Source: Eucalyptus grandis (Eukaryota > Streptophyta > Magnoliopsida > Myrtales > Myrtaceae). Taken from it: 64,000 nt of DNA. The position numbers and the translations under genes are program-made. Shown one piece after another: positions 58,292-64,000 of the stretch. Location of the stretch: assembly GCF_016545825.1 (NCBI RefSeq), contig NC_052614.1, forward strand, positions 28,793,669-28,857,668. Direction: 5' to 3'. Each line of letters begins with the position of its first letter. The stretch's first letter is position 1. The notes beneath the pieces were generated by a model that did not search any database, was not told the origin of the DNA, and saw nothing but the letters and a program-made list of their open reading frames with translations.

Positions 58292-60499
58292 CTATTTGGA
58301 GATGCGAACGATCTGGAAATCCCCCATAGACTTGATAGTCTCTTCTAGCTTCCTCATAGTCTCCTTCAGCTGCTCAATATCCTCACCCTTTGCAGTTTCT
58401 TGTACTTGAAGCTTCAGGGCTTGTATATGTCCATATAGAGAGTCTGAAGCAGACTGGAAAGTTGTTTTGAGATACTTGATCTCACACTCCATTCCATATT
58501 GCTGAGCCTTCAAACCTAAAAAGATTTCCAACAGCCTCTGAAAGTCTGTTGTTGGTACTGTTGTAGCACTAGGTCCAGCCGAATCAGTTCCAGGAGTATT
58601 GAGATGTGAGGGAACATTAGCCGTTTGATCACCAAGACTTGGAATGGATGCCTCAACATCTGCTTCAAGGTATTGAGAGGCATAGATATCATCTGGGTCT
58701 GCTGGAGATCTACTAACATCACTAGTAAAAATAGGTGAAAAAGTACCTCTTTTGTCAGCAGATCCCCCTATTTTTGTGTCTTCAAGTGGAGAAAATAATT
58801 CATCTTCCTGTTCTGGATCTGCTTCAGCACCCAAGTGATGTTTTTCTCTTTCTTCTCTTGCAGTTCCACTCCTTGTCTTTTCTGAGTCATCTGACAAGGA
58901 TACAACAAATGTTGGCTCAAAAGAGTCATCTTGACCCTCGTCTTCCTCTTCTTTTCTTCCTCTTTCTTCTTCCTCTGTTCCTCTTTCTTTTCTTTCTTCA
59001 CTTCTCTTCTCTGTCTCTTCTCTTTCTCGGATCTCTTTGTCCTCTGACTCCTTAAAGCTAACAAAACTTTGTAAATTTCTTAAGACAAAGGCGGAGAGTG
59101 TAATGTCATCCTCATCTTCTTCTTCATCCTGTAAGATAAGGTTTCTCCTATTCTTAATTGGTGCACTCATGGTCTCCTTGCCTTTTCTCTTCCTTGCTGC
59201 AAAGTCTTGTGTTGCCTTGACAGGGGATTTCTCCTTCAGGCGCTCCAATTCCTTATGCAGTTTCTTTAGTCGCATCTTTGAAACCATTTTCAGTCCAATC
59301 ACCATTGGAGCAATGGTTCTAACACATAGAGGAGTAGGAAACTGAATTTTGAAGTATCTGAAGAGTCGAGTGACAAGCGCAGAATAAGGTAGTTGCCCAT
59401 TGTCCTTCACAACTGTCCTATACATGTGCATTAGAATAGTGTGAGGCAGTGAGAACTTAAAGCCAATGTTGATTGCATACATCAACTTTGCTTCAGAGTG
59501 AGAGACATCAGTCTTTGAAGTGGATTTGGGTCTGATGCAGTTGATCACAATCTTGTGAAGTAAGATATTGGAGGCAGTTATTCTAGAGTAAGAAATCCTG
59601 CCTTCAGCAAGTCTGTCCCAAACAAGAGTTAAGGTTGCATGAGTAACAGACACACTAATTGGTTGGAAACTCCCTCTTTCCACACCAATCACATCCGCCA
59701 ATGTGTCCACATCAACCACAAATTCTCTGTCCCTAACCATAAAACAAAATCTATTCGCATCTAGAAAAGACAGATTTGAATAGAAATAAGCCGTTAGTTT
59801 AAGGTAGGCGACAGTGGTTTCTGAGCAAAAATGTTCAAGTTGAAGGAGTGCAAACTTCTCCCTCAGTTTTACTTTCAAAGTATCAAGAAAATCAAAGTCC
59901 ATACTTCTAGGGTTCATAACCCCTCTCTTCAGTAGTTTCGAATAAGCTTTCTTATGGTCCTTAGAACGGAATAAACTCGTTCCCTCTCCACGAATATCTG
60001 CAGCAATGCCCATCCTAGGCTGAAAATGCTCATACATCCTCTCATCATCATCTTTTCCTTCTGGCTAATTAAAACCACCAAAACGTGGATCACTTGGAAA
60101 GTTGGTAAAAGTCCTGTCTGCCAAACCTTCAGGCGCAATGCCTAGCTTTTCCATATGCCGTAGAAACAAGGTTTCATTTTTATAACCTCTTTCTCGCAGA
60201 AATTTATCAATGAGAGTCATTGGACTACCACCATGCTTCAAGTTACTATAGAGCTTAAAGAGAAATTGCGGTTTCTACGTTCTTACAGGTTCAATATCTT
60301 CAATGATTTCTTCTTCTTCTTGTTGCTGTGGATGATCTTAAGTTGCTTTGTGTGAAGAGTGACGCTGTTGAGAATGTTGTTGTTGTTGTTGCTGCTGAGA
60401 AGAATCTTTTTCCTCAGTTAAGTCAAAGTGGGTAGGACCCTCTGGCATGCGCTGTGGTCCCATGTTCGCAATTCTAGAAGATTTCCTCTGGAAAAACAT
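58292..60499 (-). pseudogene. Env-like ORF of the Sirevirus (putative plant transposon protein domain), with three stops
   Basis: A single minus-strand frame from ATG 60499 to TAG 58294-58292 is interrupted only by TAA 60340-60338, TAG 60277-60275 and TAG 60067-60065. The stretch from 60037 is open for 581 codons. It has a conserved globular part (about residues 30-260 of that stretch, including a VDVDTLADVIGVERGSF segment) of the kind annotated as putative plant transposon protein. A basic patch RKRKGKE, a long Glu/Arg/Lys-rich acidic section and a C-terminal coiled coil of about 60 residues follow. No clear membrane anchor is seen in the open part, so envelope function is doubtful. The N-terminal part has a Gln-rich run. 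Function of this ORF in the lineage is unproven. Confidence 0.75.
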
Positions 60500-60619
60500 T
60501 GTCACAGTCTTGGAGGATTTCTTGAACTCGCTTGTTGAAAAAGGTGAAAGCTTTTTGGATCAAACTTGAAAGAAAATGAGAGAAAGTAGGATCTTTGTAT
60601 TCTAGGGTTTGAGTAAGCT

Positions 60620-60645
60620 TTTTAACGGTATATAAAGCAGGTGAA
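60620..60645 (-). promoter_or_regulatory. TATA-like motif upstream of the env-like ORF
   Basis: The minus strand reads ctttatataccgtt, about 135-140 bases before the env-like ATG at 60499, followed by aaaccctagaa near 60610-60600. It could be an internal promoter for the downstream ORF, or chance in AT-rich spacer. Spacer 60500-60908 has only a short open frame (60474-60668) that continues into the leader. Confidence 0.3.
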
Positions 60646-60908
60646 ACGGGGTATACGAAACGCCACAAAGGAAAAAATAAAACTGCCTTTTTTTTTTCAA
60701 AAATGAAAAACTACCTTTTTCGAAAATGAAAAACTGCCATAAATTCAAAACTTCGAGAAAGATAATTTCTAAAAACAGACAAGTAGCAATTCAAAAATAA
60801 CGTACCTTTTCAAATTTTCATTCTAAAATAAAATCACATACATTTAGAAAATATTAACTTACACAGTCGTAACTTTTGGATAGTCTCGAGTCCGAACACC
60901 TTCAGACT

Positions 60909-62452
60909 TTAACCGGTAGAAGATATAATGTTTAGTCTTGAGCAAATAGACTCAAATAGGTTTTTCTCCAGTGGCTTTGTAAATATGTCTGACAACTGAT
61001 TCTTCAAGTCAATGAACTGGATCATAACTTCTCCTTTTTAAACACGATCTCTAATAAAATGGTGTCGGATCTCTATATGTTTTGCCATTGAATGAATAAT
61101 TGGATTCTTTGTGAGATTGATGGCATGTTGTTACATTTGATCTCGGTGCACAATTCTTCAATACCAAAATCTCTTAGCTGTTGTCTTATCCACAAGATTT
61201 GAGAGCAACAACTCCCAAAAACCACATATTCTGCTTCAACTGTTGAAAGAGTTACGGTACTCTATTTTCTTGAAAACCAATATACTAGCTTGCTGCCCGC
61301 AGTTGACATGTGCCAGAAGAACTCTTTCTATCAACTTTGCATCCTGCTAAATCTGCGTCTGAATATCCAAGGAGAGTAAAGTCTCCTTCGTTGGAATACC
61401 ACAGACCTAGCCTTGGAGTAGTTGCAATGTATTTGATGATACGTTTTGCAGAACTTAAGTGAGATTCTTTGGGATTTGATTGGAATCTAGCACAGATACA
61501 AATACTAAACAAAATGTCGGGTCTAGATGCAATAAAGTAAAGAAGTGAACAAATAATGCTCCCTGTATAGCTTCTGGTCTACATTCTTTCCTTCTTCATC
61601 TTTATCCAGCTTTGAAGAACTTAACATAGGTATCTCTATCTTTTGCAATTCTCTAATCCAAACTTCTTGATGAGATCTTTTGCATACTTCTCTTGGTGAA
61701 TGAAAATACCTTCCTTTGATTGTTTAACTTGTAAACCCAGAAAGAAAGTTAACTCACCCATCATACTAATCTCGAATTCATCCTGCATGCATCTAGAAAA
61801 CTTCTTGCATAGATTTTCATTAGGTGATCCAAAGATAATATCATAAATATAAATTTGAACAAGTAGAAAATATTTACCTTCTCTTTTAATGAACAAAGTA
61901 GTATCTACCTTACCCTTAACAAAACCATTTTGAATTAGGAATTTGCTTAACCTTTCATACCAGACTTGAGGTGCTTCCTTCAATCCATATAGGGCATTTT
62001 TCAATCACGTAGACTAAGTCTCGCTTTCTTGGATCTTCAAAACCAAGTAATTGTTCCACATAAACTTCTTCTTAGATGAATCCATTTAGGAATGCACTCT
62101 TTACATCCATTTGGAATAACCTGAAATTTTTATAACAAATAATAATCTAATTGTTTCTAACCTTGCTACCGGTACATAGGTCTTGTCATAGTCTATCCTT
62201 CTTTTTGCGTATATCATTTGGCCACGAGTCTTACTTTGTTCCGACCACTGTTCCTTTTTCGTCCACCTTGTTCCTGAAAACCCATTTAGTTCCAATAATA
62301 GATTTACTTTTTGGTTTATAAATTAGTTCTCAAACATCGTTGATACTGAACTGTCTAAGTTCTTCTTGCATAGCTTCAATCTAGCTTTCATCAGCCAAGG
62401 CTTCTTCTATACTTTTGGGTTCAATCTCATAAACGAGTGCTAAAGCACTAGA
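60909..62452 (-). pseudogene. Sirevirus reverse transcriptase and RNase H remnant
   Basis: Frames include DYDKTYVPVARLETIRLL (RT start, near 62205-62150), MKNALYGLKEAPQVWYERLS (62004 on) and FFLGLQVKQSKEGIFIHQEK. The active-site box reads IYIYDIIFG instead of the usual IYVDDIIFG: Tyr replaces the first Asp (codon 61845-61843), which should abolish polymerase activity. RNase H shows GYSDADLAGCKVDRKSSSGT near 61377-61315, then a frame break. Its tail with DIFTKPLE ends at a TAA at 60911-60909. The RT frame differs from the integrase frame, so at least one frameshift lies between 62453 and 62295. Confidence 0.85.
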
Positions 62453-62998
62453 CTATTCTCGCCTTTTGGATCTGGCGTGAATTCCTTCATCAATGTTGCC
62501 AATGATGAGTTCATTGGGATGACTTGACTTATGCTTCCAGTTGCTAGTTGGTTTAAGAGTCTCATGATCCTCTGCTTCAGTTGAGTTTTCTGGATCTTTT
62601 TGTTGTTGTTCTTCAGAAGTCTGAACCACTTCAGGGGAAGTAGACTTTATAAAGTCTAAAGCAGGTTCAGATTCTTCAAGTTGAGTCTGGTCCAGTTGAT
62701 TCTGCATAGAGTCTTGAAACTTCACGTTCATAGATTCTTTCACAGACTAAGTCTTCTTGTTGAATACTCCGTATACTTTGCTTAAGTTTGAGTAGTCAAG
62801 GAAAATTCCTTTATCTGATTTTTCTTCAAACTTCCCAATTCGATCATTTGCATTTTTCAAAACAAAACACTTACAACCAAACACATGAAAGTAAGAAACA
62901 TTTGGCTTCTTCCCTTTATATACTTCATAAGGAGTTTTCTTTAGAATATACCTCAGAATACTGTTAATGATGGAACATCTTGTAGAAACTGCTTCAGC

Positions 62999-63736
62999 CT
63001 AAAATCGAGAGGAAATATTACTCTCAATTAAGAGGGTTCTTGCCATCTCCTGTAATTGTCTATTATTTCTTTCCACAACCCCATTTTGTTCTGGAGTATA
63101 TGGGGAAGAGAAAACATGTTGGAAACCAAATTCATTACAAAAATTTGCAAAGTCTTGATTTTCGAACTCACCTTCATGATCTGTTCGAATGCTTGAAATA
63201 GCATATTCTTTTTCATTCTGAACCTTATTGGCAAATTTTGAAAAGTAAGAGAATGCTTCAGACTTACTTGCCAGGAAGAATACCCAAGTAAAGCGAGAGT
63301 AATCATCCACGATTATTAGGCAGTATCTCTTTCCACCAATGCTTTGAGTTCTAGTTAGTCCAAAGAGATCCATATGCAGAAGCTGCAAAACTCGATTAGT
63401 AGAAACTTGATTTATAAGTTTAAAAGAACTTCTAACCTGTTTTCCCAAAGCACGTGACATGCATAATTCAGACTTTTGATAAGCCAAGTTGGGCAGTTCA
63501 TGAACAAGCTTCTTGAAGGAGATCATAGCAATCTGCTTCATATTAACATGGCCAAGCTTTCGATGCCAAAGATTTGCTTCATCTTGAATGGAAATTAGAC
63601 ACTGAGAATTCTTTGGTTTTATATCCAGAAGGTAAATATTCTCATGTGTTCGTCCAGTGAAAGATTGAGATAAATCTTTACTAGTTCCTGAGCAAATGCC
63701 TTCTTGGAATTTAATTTTGAATCCGGTATCGCACAA
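62999..63736 (-). pseudogene. Sirevirus GAG-pre-integrase and integrase core
   Basis: LWHRKLGHVNMKQIAM is the GAG-pre-integrase box with its His-His motif. The DDE core has Asp in LLHMDLFGL, Asp in IRTDHEGEF and Glu in TPEQNGVVERNN, all retained. The frame is bounded by a TAA at 63739-63737, where relatives continue, and a TAG after SSRF at its end, both single-codon nonsense changes. The same frame resumes below with the integrase C-terminal part and a spacer (62453-62743) rich in Glu and Gln. Confidence 0.88.
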
Positions 63737-64000
63737 TTAACTTATGCTGAGTAGATTATAATTCAATCCTTCCACCGAGGAGACATTGTTGATTGTGAGA
63801 CTTCCAATCTTTACAGTTCCACATCCAACAATTTTTCCTTTGTTGTTTCCACCAAAAGAAACTTTTCCACCATTTATTTGCACAAACTTTATATAACAAC
63901 TTGAATCTCTTGTCATGTGTCTCGAACAGCCACTATCCAAATACCATTTGATCTTTTTCTTGATAGTGACCTCGACTTTCGTGTCTCGAGTTTGAATCGA
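63737..64000 (-). pseudogene. Sirevirus aspartic protease (partial)
   Basis: KWYLDSGCSRHMT, read from about 63949, carries the Asp-Ser-Gly active site of copia proteases, followed by VSFGGNNKGKIVGCGTVKIG and LNYNLLSIS. It ends at the TAA 63739-63737. The N-terminal polyprotein continues past the window edge. Confidence 0.85.

Larger units (their letters stand above)
56935..64000 (-). mobile_element. Sirevirus-type Ty1/copia LTR retrotransposon, 5' part beyond window
   Basis: Minus-strand order from the window end: protease, GAG-pre-integrase and integrase, reverse transcriptase, RNase H, then an extra env-like frame downstream of pol, a polypurine tract and the 3' LTR. A long env-like ORF after pol and repeated polypurine tracts distinguish Sireviruses (SIRE1/Maximus lineage) from other copia elements. 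Several nonsense changes and frameshifts show that it cannot move by itself. The gag, 5' LTR and second target duplication are outside. Confidence 0.88.

Overview
The window is nuclear DNA of a flowering plant, most likely a woody eudicot. The evidence is GT-AG introns, a TIR-NB-ARC-LRR resistance gene, a plant SC35 splicing factor, LRR receptor genes, a cytosolic sulfotransferase and abundant plant LTR-retrotransposon debris. The style of the TNL and LRR genes suggests Myrtaceae (eucalypt-like), but that is an impression and was not tested. One 100-base N gap lies at 22690-22789.

Layout. 1-5138 (minus): most of an apparently intact TNL immune-receptor gene whose LRR end runs off the window. 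5.1-13.8 kb: AT-rich intergenic DNA with a diverged duplicated RNase H-like remnant, a MITE candidate and a 212-bp tandem duplication. 13.8-14.7 kb (minus): a sulfotransferase broken by an in-frame TAG and a C-terminal deletion/frameshift. 15-28.6 kb: mostly decayed transposon DNA. It holds an RNase H-like pseudogene, a MITE with target-site duplication, an N-terminal hexose-transporter exon (minus), Ty1/copia gag and pol ends, a degenerate minisatellite and the C-terminal end of a hexose transporter (plus).

28.4-56.9 kb is the most structured part. An intact seven-exon SC35 gene (28877-32341) with a small LRR-kinase fragment behind it was duplicated to 47.2-51.8 kb, where the second SC35 copy is a pseudogene. 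Between the copies are three head-to-tail 1.96-kb units (36408-42285) and an LRR receptor gene (43523-46031). The receptor joins a MIK2-type LRR-kinase ectodomain to an RLP-type LRR, transmembrane and tail. Its promoter and signal-peptide start are tandemly duplicated, and two small indels break its frame just past the inferred fusion point. Diverged copies of the 1.96-kb unit recur at 34.3-36.4, 51.9-53.7 and 54.4-56.5 kb, and inverted at 56.5-56.9 kb.

56935-64000 (minus): the 3' part of a decayed Sirevirus-type Ty1/copia element, with LTR, polypurine tract, env-like ORF, RNase H/RT, integrase and protease in the order expected for that lineage. It is inserted into the last inverted repeat copy.

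Functionally, the window is a fragment of a plant immune-receptor neighbourhood (TNL plus LRR-RLK/RLP). One housekeeping splicing gene has been carried along in a local duplication, with heavy retroelement turnover around it.
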